NCBI GenBank assembly: GCA_902787575.1
Contig: CADAGX010000003.1
Span: 1-64,000 of the forward strand
Direction: 5' to 3'
Source of the DNA: an uncultured Bacteroidales bacterium
GTDB taxonomy: Bacteria; Bacteroidota; Bacteroidia; Bacteroidales; Bacteroidaceae
Length of the DNA: 64,000 nucleotides
Shown here: one piece after another, positions 8,929 through 16,886 of the stretch
How positions within the stretch are numbered: position 1 is the stretch's first letter
Layout: every line of letters starts with the position of its first letter
Notes under the pieces: model-generated
Seen by the model: only the letters and a program-made list of their open reading frames with translations
Database searches by the model: none
Told to the model about the DNA's origin: nothing
Translations under genes and position numbers: made by a program

Positions 8929-10737
8929 CTACGTGCTGAGCACCTGCATGAAGCAGCGGTGACAATCGAACTGCAGGCGGAAGCGTCGTCCGTCCTGAGA
9001 AACGAGGTAGAGTGCTTCGGGTGCTGGTAGTTGAGGGTTGCCGGCCTTGGCACACCAGCCCATCTGGAAGCGAATGCAGTAGCGGCACGTCATGAGCACC
9101 TGTCCGCCGCCCTGCTGCGGTGCCACCTCCAGCGCTGTCTCAGCTGCGATGCCCTGCTCGTCGCAGAACCTGCGTGCCAAGCGGTTGGAACAGAGCTGCC
9201 CGGCAGCAAACGGCTGCGGGCTGAAAGGCTGCGGCAAAAATGAAGCGCTGGCCCTGACAGCGCGCTGAGGAACTGCGAACTGCGCCAGCACGCATCGCCG
9301 CCAGTCGGCCAAGATACTGCGCGGCAGGAACCACGACTGAGAGCATCGGATTTCCACGTTGCGAGCCTCGAAGGACGTGTCGCCCATTCGGCTCAGCGTC
9401 TCGAAGACGGCTTGTGTCTGGTCGGTCCGTGCCAGTTGCTTCTCGTACTCGAAGTTCTCCTCGGCCCGCCGTCCGTCGGCACAAACAGCCGTAAGGCGAA
9501 AACCGCGTGTCGTCTCGTCGAGCACCCAGTCGAGGGACACACGCCGCTCGGCGGTAGGACGTGCGAGGAGGCGTTCCCACTGCTGATCGAAGTTGCGATA
9601 CAGTGCGGTATGAGGCAACACGTCGGGCATCGTGGCGGGATAGAGATGATTGCCCTCGACGCGGTTTACGCGAAAGCCCTGCAGGCGATGTTTGTCGTCG
9701 AAAAAGCAGAAGCCGTCGCCCGCTGCAAAAAAGGCCGTCGAGGAGACAACAAGGTGGTCGCGCCGCACCTCCTTCACCGTGCCAACGAGCATACCACGGC
9801 TCTTCGGTGTGTCGGTGGAGGCCAAGTCAGCCGTGCGACCATGTAAGAAATAATCCGTAAAGCCACGTGTAAAGCTGCGCTGCGGGTCGGGCTCAAACGA
9901 GAAGCGTTCTCTGCCGTACGACGAGCGGCAGAACTCGGGTCTGCGACGCATGATTTCATCGAGCCTCTGGCGATAGAACGCAGTAACATTCTTTACGTAA
10001 GCAACGTCCTTGAGCCGACCTTCTATCTTCAAGCTACTGACCCCAGCATCGAGCAGTTCCTCGAGGTGGCGACTGCGGTTCATGTCGCGCAACGAGAGTA
10101 AGTATTTTTCGCGCACCAGCGTCTGACCACGTCCGTCTTGCAAATCGAAGGGCAGGCGGCAGAACTGTGCACATTCACCACGATTGGCGCTACGTCCAAA
10201 ACAGAACTGTGAGGCGTTACATCGGCCGCTCAGGCTAACGCACAGCGCACCGTGGACAAAGACTTCGAGCGCCACGTTGGGTACCTGCAGGTGGATGGAA
10301 CGGATTTCGTCGATGCCCAGTTCGCGGGCCAGCACCACCTGCTCAAACCCTTGCGCGGCCAGCCAAGCGGTTTTCTCAGCGCTGCGGTTGTCCATCTGCG
10401 TGCTGGCGTGGAGCGGTATAGGCGGCAGATGCATGCCCAGCAAAGCCAAATCCTGCACTATCAGCGCATCGACGCCGGCCTCGTAGAGTTGCCAGATGAG
10501 ACGCTCCGTCTCGGCCAATTCGTCGTCGTAGAGCAGTGTGTTCACCGTCACATAAACCTTCACGCCAAAGGGCCGTGCATACTGGCAGAGCGAGGCGATG
10601 TCTTGCACGCTGTTGCCTGCCGCTGCACGTGCACCGAAGCGGGCCGCCCCGATATAGACGGCATCGGCTCCGTGGTCGATGGCCGCCTTGCCACACTCCA
10701 AGTTTCGCGCCGGAGCAAGCAACTCCACGTGTTTCAT
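8929..10737 (-). CDS. Peptidase U32 family protein
   Basis: A 602-residue protein starting MKHVELLAPARNLECGKAAI, the usual opening of U32 proteins, with the TIM-barrel signature GADAVYIGA. The family signature region FVHGALCVSLSGRCNASQ, followed by NRGECAQFCR, is complete. Relatives include collagenase-like peptidases and the RlhA/TrhP/UbiU-type proteins that act in RNA or ubiquinone hydroxylation, so true proteolysis is uncertain. The C-terminal part holds further cysteines (CRYCIRFQMGWC and DCHRC), suggesting metal binding. It begins seven bases after metA ends and is probably co-transcribed with it. Confidence 0.9.
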   Translation of the reverse strand: MKHVELLAPARNLECGKAAIDHGADAVYIGAARFGARAAAGNSVQDIASLCQYARPFGVKVYVTVNTLLYDDELAETERLIWQLYEAGVDALIVQDLALLGMHLPPIPLHASTQMDNRSAEKTAWLAAQGFEQVVLARELGIDEIRSIHLQVPNVALEVFVHGALCVSLSGRCNASQFCFGRSANRGECAQFCRLPFDLQDGRGQTLVREKYLLSLRDMNRSRHLEELLDAGVSSLKIEGRLKDVAYVKNVTAFYRQRLDEIMRRRPEFCRSSYGRERFSFEPDPQRSFTRGFTDYFLHGRTADLASTDTPKSRGMLVGTVKEVRRDHLVVSSTAFFAAGDGFCFFDDKHRLQGFRVNRVEGNHLYPATMPDVLPHTALYRNFDQQWERLLARPTAERRVSLDWVLDETTRGFRLTAVCADGRRAEENFEYEKQLARTDQTQAVFETLSRMGDTSFEARNVEIRCSQSWFLPRSILADWRRCVLAQFAVPQRAVRASASFLPQPFSPQPFAAGQLCSNRLARRFCDEQGIAAETALEVAPQQGGGQVLMTCRYCIRFQMGWCAKAGNPQLPAPEALYLVSQDGRRFRLQFDCHRCFMQVLST

Positions 10738-10744
10738 CCCGCGG

Positions 10745-11662
10745 TCAGTGGATTTCGTCGAGGTTATATGGTGTCTCCTGATAGACGTAGTAGTTCAGCC
10801 AGTTGGTGAAGAGCAGGTTGCCATGCGCGCGCCATGTGACGAGCGGCGGCCGCTGCGGGTCGTCGTTCTCGTAGTAGTTGTAGGGTTTCCGTATGGGCAG
10901 TCCTTTTGCCAAGTCGCGGCGGTACTCTGTGTCGAGTGTCATGGGGCTGTACTCCGAGTGCCCTGTAACAAAGATTTCGCGTCCGCCTCGTGCCATCACC
11001 ATCGATACGCCGCTCATCTCGCTTTCGGCTATCAGCGTCAGTTCGGGCACACGCAGGATGTCCTCGCGCCGCAGTTCGGTGTGGCGGCTGTGAGGCATGT
11101 AGAAGACATCATCGAAGCCTCGGAAGATGGGCAACCGCGCGTCAAGCGGTCGCTGTGGGAAGATGCCAAACATCTTCTCGGCGAGCGGGTACTTGGGCAC
11201 GCCGTAGTGGTAGAAGAGTCCGGCCTGTGCAGCCCAGCAGATGTACATAGTGCTCGTGACGTGCGTGCGCGCCCAGCGGAAGATGTCGGTTATCTCGTCC
11301 CAGTACGTCACCTCCTCGAAGTCGAGATGCTCCACTGGCGCTCCGGTGATTATCATGCCGTCGAACTTCTCGTTGCGCATGAGTTCGAAGTCGCGGTAGA
11401 AAGCCTTCATGTGCTCGATGGGCGTATTCTTGCTCGTGTGCGCCTTCACCTTCATCAGATGTACCTCTATCTGCAGCGGGCTGTTCGAGAGGAGACGGAT
11501 AAGGTCGGTCTCGGTGGTAATCTTGAGCGGCATCAAGTTCAGTATGACGATGCGCAGCGGTCGGATGTCCTGGCTGTCGGCCCGCGAGTTTCCGAGGACG
11601 AAAATATTCTCGTCCTTCAGAAACTCGATGGCAGGCAATCTATCCGGAAGTCTCAGTGGCAT
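10745..11662 (-). CDS. metAA: Homoserine O-acetyltransferase (MetA family)
   Basis: A 305-residue MetA-family acyltransferase that activates homoserine for methionine synthesis. The catalytic triad is visible: Cys142 in YICWAAQAGL, then His235 and Glu237 in VTGHSEYSP. Residue 111 is glutamate (ITGAPVEHL); in this family Glu111 has been tied to acetyl-CoA and Gly111 to succinyl-CoA, so I infer an acetyltransferase despite the usual 'succinyl' label. It lies between the M13 peptidase and U32 genes on the same strand with short gaps. Length is normal for the family. Confidence 0.93.
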   Translation of the reverse strand: MPLRLPDRLPAIEFLKDENIFVLGNSRADSQDIRPLRIVILNLMPLKITTETDLIRLLSNSPLQIEVHLMKVKAHTSKNTPIEHMKAFYRDFELMRNEKFDGMIITGAPVEHLDFEEVTYWDEITDIFRWARTHVTSTMYICWAAQAGLFYHYGVPKYPLAEKMFGIFPQRPLDARLPIFRGFDDVFYMPHSRHTELRREDILRVPELTLIAESEMSGVSMVMARGGREIFVTGHSEYSPMTLDTEYRRDLAKGLPIRKPYNYYENDDPQRPPLVTWRAHGNLLFTNWLNYYVYQETPYNLDEIH

Positions 11663-11699
11663 AGCTGGAGTGTGTTACGTGTCGGGACTGTGTGTGAGT

Positions 11700-13724
11700 T
11701 TACCAGATGGTTACGCGTTCCGCCTTGGGTACGAACATGGGGTCGGCCTCTGTAATGCCAAATGCCTCGTACCAGGCATCGATGTGCGGCAGCTGTCCAT
11801 CCACGCGCCACTTGCCCAGCTCGTGCGGGTCGCTCTTCACGCGCTTGCGAATCTCCTCGTCGCGTATGTTCTGTCCCCAGACATTGGCGTAGGCAAGGAA
11901 GAAGCGCTGTTCGGGCGTGAAGCCGTCTATGTCGGCCAGCGGCTTAGCAGCCGTGGCGTTCTTGAAGGCTTGGAAGGCCACCATCAGTCCGCCGTGGTCG
12001 GCCATATTCTCGCCCAGTGTGAGCGAGCCGTTGGCGTGCAGTCCAGGCAGCACTTCGATGCTGTCGTGGAACTGGCGCATCACCTGTATGCGCTCCTCGA
12101 AGGCTGTGCGGTCAGCGTCCGTCCACCACTGCACAAGGTTGCCGTTCTTGTCGAACTTAGAGCCTTGGTCGTCGAATCCGTGTGTCATCTCGTGTCCGAT
12201 TACCACACCTATTGCACCGTAGTTGAAGGCGTCGTCAGCCTCCATGTCGAAGAAGGGCGGCTGCAGGATGCCTGCGGGGAAGCAGATTTCGTTTGTGGTG
12301 GGGTTGTAGTAAGCATTCACCGTCTGGGGTGTCATGTACCACTCGTCGCGATCCACGGGTTTATTGAGCTTGCGGCTTATCATGTCTGCCACTTCCCATG
12401 CGACACAGGCCTTCTGGTTGTCCCACCAGCAGTCACCCACCTCCAGTGTGCTGTAGTCTTTCCACTTGTCGGGGTATCCAATCTTCACATAGAAGGCGTC
12501 CAACTTCTCCTGTGCCACCTGCTTTGTGCTGTCTGTCATCCAGTCTTGCACGGCGATACGTTCGCCCAGTGCCTTCTGCAGGTTTGCCACCAGTTTCTGC
12601 ATGCGTGTTTTAGCCTCGGCGGGGAAGTATTTCTCCACGTAAAGCTGTCCGAGCGCCTCGCCCAGGCTGCCTTCCACAGCGCTGACAGCACGTTTCCAGC
12701 GCGGGCGCTGCTCCTGTCGTCCGCTCATCACGGTTCCGTAGAACTGGAAGGCGCGGAGGCTCATCTCGTCATCCAGATAGCTGGAGGCTGCGTTTATCAG
12801 GCGCCAGAGCGTGATGCGCTTCAGGTTCTCGAGCGACTCGCCAGCCAGAATGGCCTCCACTTCGTGCAGCTGCTCCGGCTGACCCACGTTCACATCTCGG
12901 AGGTCCGTCACGCCCATCGCAGCAAAGAAGTCGTCCCAGCCGATGCCAGGGAACTCAGCCTTCAGCGAGTCGTAGCTCATCTTGTGATAGTTCTTCTCGT
13001 CGTCGCGCAGCTCCACGTTGCTCTTGCTCTTCTGTGCCAGACGTGTCTCCATGCTGAGGATATTGTCGGCGTCAGCCTCCACGGCTGCTATGCCGCAATG
13101 GTTGAAGAGGTCTACAATCAGTCGCTTATACTCGCGGCGGATGTTTTGCGTCACCTCGTCGTTCTCCACGTAGTAGTCCTTCTGGCCCAGCGTCAGTCCG
13201 TCCTGGAAGAGGGTCAGCAGGTTGTTCTTGCTGTCCTTGATGTCGGCGTTGATGTAGAAGCCAAACCACCCAGGCACGCCGTGCAGCTGCAAGTCATTGC
13301 AAATGGTCTGCAGTTCAGCCTTGCTGGCAGCCTGCTGGATGCGCTGAATGTCGTCCTGTATGGGGCGTGTGCCGTCGCTGTTCAGCCGGTCGCTATCCAT
13401 CACGCAGTTAAACATACTTGCAATCTTCTGTGCGATGCTGCCGGGTTCGTTGTCCAAGCTGGCCACGCTGTCTATGAGCGAGCGCAGCTGCTTGTTGTTG
13501 TTCTCCTGCAGGATGTCGAACGAGCCGTAGCGGCTGTATTCAGCCGTCAGCGGGTGCGCCTTCTGCCATCCACCCGTGGCGAACATGTAGAAGTCCGTGC
13601 CCGGCAGATACGTAGAGTCGAGGTTTGCCAAGTCGATGCCCGAGCCAAGCTGCTTGCCGTTCGGGTTGCAGGCCGTCAATGCGGCGGCCAATGTCAGTGT
13701 AGACATAAGTTTCGTCAGTTTCAT
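11700..13724 (-). CDS. M13 family zinc metallopeptidase (PepO/neprilysin-like), lipoprotein
   Basis: A 674-residue oligopeptidase of the neprilysin family. The N-terminus is a lipoprotein signal with the lipobox LTAC (Cys at about 19), so it is probably anchored in the envelope. The zinc site is complete: HEMTH in VIGHEMTHGFDDQGSKFD, then ENMADHGG supplying the third ligand. The N-terminal helical half (Peptidase_M13_N) and catalytic C-terminal half are both full length, ending in the typical VTIW. It likely cleaves small peptides in the periplasm. It follows the ABC-F gene by 45 bases on the same strand. Confidence 0.94.
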   Translation of the reverse strand: MKLTKLMSTLTLAAALTACNPNGKQLGSGIDLANLDSTYLPGTDFYMFATGGWQKAHPLTAEYSRYGSFDILQENNNKQLRSLIDSVASLDNEPGSIAQKIASMFNCVMDSDRLNSDGTRPIQDDIQRIQQAASKAELQTICNDLQLHGVPGWFGFYINADIKDSKNNLLTLFQDGLTLGQKDYYVENDEVTQNIRREYKRLIVDLFNHCGIAAVEADADNILSMETRLAQKSKSNVELRDDEKNYHKMSYDSLKAEFPGIGWDDFFAAMGVTDLRDVNVGQPEQLHEVEAILAGESLENLKRITLWRLINAASSYLDDEMSLRAFQFYGTVMSGRQEQRPRWKRAVSAVEGSLGEALGQLYVEKYFPAEAKTRMQKLVANLQKALGERIAVQDWMTDSTKQVAQEKLDAFYVKIGYPDKWKDYSTLEVGDCWWDNQKACVAWEVADMISRKLNKPVDRDEWYMTPQTVNAYYNPTTNEICFPAGILQPPFFDMEADDAFNYGAIGVVIGHEMTHGFDDQGSKFDKNGNLVQWWTDADRTAFEERIQVMRQFHDSIEVLPGLHANGSLTLGENMADHGGLMVAFQAFKNATAAKPLADIDGFTPEQRFFLAYANVWGQNIRDEEIRKRVKSDPHELGKWRVDGQLPHIDAWYEAFGITEADPMFVPKAERVTIW

Positions 13725-13769
13725 CTTTTTATTATTTCGGTATTACGTTATATCAAATTGTTTCTTTCA

Positions 13770-15692
13770 CTATGCCCCCTCCTCCATCTCTGCCATTGCC
13801 TTTTCCCATTCTGCTTCGGCATCGGAGAGCTGGCGTTTCAGTCGGTCGTACTTCTCGTAGAGCGACATGTCGGTGGCGCCTTCGGGCGTGGCAAGTTGCG
13901 CCTCTACTATCTTCACTGCGGCTTCCAGCTGGGTCACATGCTCCTCGGCCTCGCTCACTGCATTCTCCAGTTTCCTTCGCAGTCGGGCCGCTGCCTTCTG
14001 CTCGGCATAGAGCCCAGCTCCACGGTGGTTCCCATCTCCTCGGAGAGGAGTCGGAGGTGAGGCTGGGCTAGGAGTAAGGCTGGTGAGGTTTTTCTGTTTC
14101 TCCAGCCAGTCGTAGATGCCGCCCAGATGTTCGCGCACGCGGCCGTCGGCAAACTCGTAGACTTTCGACACCAACCCGTCTAGGAACTCGCGGTCATGAC
14201 TCACAACGATGACCGTACCATCGAAGTCTCGAATGGCTTCCTTCAGCACGTCCTTGCTCCGCATGTCTAAGTGGTTGGTCGGTTCGTCCAGTACCAGCAG
14301 GTTCACGGGCTCCAACAGCAGCTTTATCATGGCCAATCGGGTGCGTTCGCCCCCCGAGAGGAACTTCACTTTCCTGTCGCTGGCCTCGCCGCCGAACATG
14401 AAAGCGCCCAGTATGTCGCGAATGCGGGTGCGAATGTCGCCTCGCGCCACGCGGTCTATGGTGTCAAAGACCGTCAGCTCACCGTCCAGCAGCTGTGCCT
14501 GGTTCTGCGCGAAGTAGCCTATCTGCACGTTGTGTCCAACCTTCAGTTGCCCATCAAACGGTATCTCGCCCAGAATGCATTTTACCAGTGTGGACTTTCC
14601 CTCGCCGTTCCGTCCCACGAAGGCCACCTTCTCGCCGCGTCGTATCATCAGATTCACGTCCGAGAACACTTGGTGGCTTCCGTAGGCCTTTCCCACTCCG
14701 TCGCACGAGACCGGGAAGTCGCCACTGCGCTGGCTGCAGACGAACTTCAGGTGCAGCGCCGACGTATCCACTTCGTCCACCTCTATGGGCACCATACGTT
14801 CCAGTTGCTTGATGCGGCTCTGTACCTGTATGGCCTTGGTGGCCTGATATCGAAAGCGGTCGATGAAGGCCTTCGTGTCTGCAATCTCCTTCTGCTGGTT
14901 CTCATAGGCTCGCAGCTGCTGTTCGCGCCGCTCGGCTCGGAGTTGCACGTACTCGTCATACTTCACTCGGTAGTCATAAACTCGTCCGCATGAAATCTCC
15001 AGCGTGCGGTTTGTTACATTATTTATAAAGGCACGGTCGTGGCTCACCAGCACCACGGCGTTGGCACGTGTCTGCAAGTAGCCCTCCAGCCATTGAATGC
15101 TGCCGATGTCCAAGTGGTTCGTCGGCTCGTCGAGGAGCAACACGTCGGGCTGTTGAAGCAGCAACTTTGCCAGTTCTATGCGCATACGCCAACCGCCGCT
15201 AAGTTCGCTGGTGGGGCGGTCGAATTCCTCACGCCGGAAGCCCAGTCCCACGAGCACACGCTCCAACTCGGCCTGATAGTTCATGCCACCCAGCATCTGA
15301 AATCGCTCGCTCTCGTGTGCGAAGCGTTCCACCAGCTGCAAGTATTCGTCGCTCTCGTAGTCCGTCCGTTCAGCCAGCTGGTTGTTTAGTTCTCCGACGC
15401 GATGCTCCAGTTCGTGCAAATGAGCGAAGGCCTGCTCCGTCTCTTGTCGCACGGTTCGCGTATCGGAGAGTTCCATCACCTGTGGCAGGTAGCCGATGCA
15501 CGTGTCGCGCTGCACACTCACCGCGCCACTCGTAGGCTGCTGCTGACCAGCCAGCACGCGCAGCAGGGTGCTCTTCCCTGCCCCGTTCTTGCCCACCAGT
15601 GCAATGCGGTCGTGCTCGTTGATGACAAAGCCCACTTCGGAAAACAAAGGCCGCACACCGAACTCCACGCTCAAGTTCTCTACCGATACCAT
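13770..15692 (-). CDS. ABC-F family ATPase (translation factor/resistance type)
   Basis: A 640-residue soluble protein with two ABC cassettes and no membrane segments. Walker A motifs are GKNGAGKST and GRNGEGKST; signatures are LSGGWRMRIELAKLL and LSGGERTRLAMIKLL; both Walker B regions end in DEPTNHLD. A charged interdomain linker (about 235-300) is typical of ABC-F proteins that act on the ribosome. The C-terminal coiled coil (about 560-640) is preceded by an unusual proline-rich stretch, LTPSPASPPTPLRGDGN, encoded by a short repeat element. Target and antibiotic link are not inferable. A TAATTTTG promoter box lies at 15722-15715. Confidence 0.93.
   Translation of the reverse strand: MVSVENLSVEFGVRPLFSEVGFVINEHDRIALVGKNGAGKSTLLRVLAGQQQPTSGAVSVQRDTCIGYLPQVMELSDTRTVRQETEQAFAHLHELEHRVGELNNQLAERTDYESDEYLQLVERFAHESERFQMLGGMNYQAELERVLVGLGFRREEFDRPTSELSGGWRMRIELAKLLLQQPDVLLLDEPTNHLDIGSIQWLEGYLQTRANAVVLVSHDRAFINNVTNRTLEISCGRVYDYRVKYDEYVQLRAERREQQLRAYENQQKEIADTKAFIDRFRYQATKAIQVQSRIKQLERMVPIEVDEVDTSALHLKFVCSQRSGDFPVSCDGVGKAYGSHQVFSDVNLMIRRGEKVAFVGRNGEGKSTLVKCILGEIPFDGQLKVGHNVQIGYFAQNQAQLLDGELTVFDTIDRVARGDIRTRIRDILGAFMFGGEASDRKVKFLSGGERTRLAMIKLLLEPVNLLVLDEPTNHLDMRSKDVLKEAIRDFDGTVIVVSHDREFLDGLVSKVYEFADGRVREHLGGIYDWLEKQKNLTSLTPSPASPPTPLRGDGNHRGAGLYAEQKAAARLRRKLENAVSEAEEHVTQLEAAVKIVEAQLATPEGATDMSLYEKYDRLKRQLSDAEAEWEKAMAEMEEGA
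14011..14069. repeat. 59-bp inverted-repeat element inside the ABC-F gene
   Basis: Perfect 8-bp ends AGCCCAGC (14011-14018) and GCTGGGCT (14062-14069) bound a segment containing CTCCTCGGAGAGGAG. On the minus strand it resembles the left half of the element at 3454-3487. It remains in frame and adds about 20 residues to the protein just before the C-terminal coiled coil. Confidence 0.65.
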
Positions 15693-15714
15693 TCCAGCGT
15701 CTCTCTTTTGGCCG

Positions 15715-15722
15715 CAAAATTA
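15715..15722 (-). promoter_or_regulatory. Promoter box of the ABC-F gene
   Basis: TAATTTTG on the minus strand (15722-15715) fits TAnnTTTG and lies 22 bases before the ATG at 15692. No clear -33 TTG was seen. Confidence 0.55.
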
Positions 15723-15791
15723 CACAATATTTATAAAATAATGTGCCGCATACCGTATTTTTTTCAGAGAGGGTGTCTCGTATCGTGCAGC

Positions 15792-16673
15792 TCAGACTTC
15801 CTTTACTTCGTCAGGCAGGAGGGGCATGGCACCGTGCTGGGTGCAGACATAGGCGGAGACGCGAACGGCCAGTGTGTGGGCCTCGGCCACCGACATGCCT
15901 TGCAGGAGGGCGGCACAGAAGGCACCTGTGAAGGAGTCGCCGGCTCCCACTGTGTCGGCCACCTGTACACGGGGCGTAGGGCGGAAGGATTGTTCGTCGC
16001 TGCAGAACACGTAGGAACCATCGGTCCCACAGGTGAGCACCACCATGCGGAGACCGAAATCGGAGAGCAGACGGCGGCAAAGCGACGAGGGGTCCGCCTC
16101 TCCGAAGCCAAACAGGTGCCCTACAACGAGGAGTTCTTCGTCGTTTATCTTCAGTATGTCGCAGAGACGGAAACACTGCTCAAGGAGCGGGCGGTCGAAG
16201 TAGTTCTGGCGCAGATTGATGTCGAAGATGCGCAGGCAGTCCGGCGGTGTGGACTGGATGAAGCGACGTATGGTCTGCCTCGAGACAGGGCTACGCTGTG
16301 CCAGCGAGCCGAAACAGAGGGCCTGACATTGGGTAGCAAGTTGCTCGGTGCGGGCATCAAAGGGAATGTTGTCCCACGCCACCCGTTGGCAGATGTCATA
16401 CGAGGGAATGCCCTCTGCGTCGAGTGTCACCTGCACGGTGCCAGTGGGGAATCCGACGCGTGGCATGTAGAACGGCAGACGACGGGTTGCCAAGGCTGCC
16501 TCTGTCTCGTCGGCCAAGGCGTCCTGTCCCAACGCACTGAGGGCCATCACCCGTTCCATACCCAAGAACTGGCCAGCATGAAAAGCAAAGTTGGCAGGTG
16601 CTCCTCCCAGCTGCCGCCCTGAAGGAAGGAGGTCCCAGAGTGCCTCTCCGAGGCCAATGACGTATCGTTTCAT
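15792..16673 (-). CDS. PfkB-family carbohydrate kinase (fructokinase-like)
   Basis: A 293-residue ribokinase-fold sugar kinase. The N-terminus (VIGLGEALWDLLPSG, then GGAPANFAFHAGQFLG) gives the first PfkB signature, and ADTVGAGDSFTGAF near the C-terminus gives the second with catalytic base Asp246. The opening resembles bacterial fructokinases; the exact substrate is inferred. The start MKRYVIGLG was chosen because the longer frame runs antisense into dnaK and a promoter lies at 16702-16732. It is transcribed divergently from dnaK and appears to stand alone. Confidence 0.88.
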   Translation of the reverse strand: MKRYVIGLGEALWDLLPSGRQLGGAPANFAFHAGQFLGMERVMALSALGQDALADETEAALATRRLPFYMPRVGFPTGTVQVTLDAEGIPSYDICQRVAWDNIPFDARTEQLATQCQALCFGSLAQRSPVSRQTIRRFIQSTPPDCLRIFDINLRQNYFDRPLLEQCFRLCDILKINDEELLVVGHLFGFGEADPSSLCRRLLSDFGLRMVVLTCGTDGSYVFCSDEQSFRPTPRVQVADTVGAGDSFTGAFCAALLQGMSVAEAHTLAVRVSAYVCTQHGAMPLLPDEVKEV

Positions 16674-16701
16674 TTGTGTAATTATCTCTGTTAAGCTGCT
16701 G

Positions 16702-16732
16702 CAAATGTAGGAATAAAAGCAATGCGAAGCAA
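16702..16732 (-). promoter_or_regulatory. Promoter of the PfkB kinase gene
   Basis: TACATTTG on the minus strand (16709-16702) with TTG (16732-16730) 20 bases upstream. It gives a leader of about 25 bases. Confidence 0.7.
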
Positions 16733-16762
16733 GTTTCGCAGGCTGAAATATCAGACAGGTGA

Positions 16763-16777
16763 CTGACAGAGTGTCAG
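16763..16777. promoter_or_regulatory. Inverted repeat upstream of dnaK, possible operator
   Basis: CTGACA (16763-16768) and TGTCAG (16772-16777) form a perfect 6-bp inverted repeat with a 3-base gap, flanked by further TGTCAGG/CAGACAGG copies. It lies 110 bases before dnaK, between divergent genes. It is not a CIRCE element. Function is a guess. Confidence 0.35.
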
Positions 16778-16886
16778 CCGCCATGTCAGGTTTTGCAGAG
16801 GACGGCAATGTTTGGCACGGCCTTTGTTTGAGGATGAGTGAGACTTCAAATAATAAAAGCGAACAAACAAATAAAAAAATAAGATT

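Noticed and set aside
8715..9053. N-terminal extension of the GH76 frame (113 residues)
   Set aside because: It only translates palindrome array B (HASQSF, HATRRN-like strings), lies across the promoter, and precedes an obvious signal peptide start at 8714.
11409..14060. 883-codon plus-strand frame and other long antisense frames (e.g. 10679, 15402, 17853, 19415, 21647, 22928, 23806, 25237, 29266, 55126, 56297)
   Set aside because: Each is the mirror of a well-supported gene; their length reflects codon bias of GC-rich genes and they show no recognisable domains.
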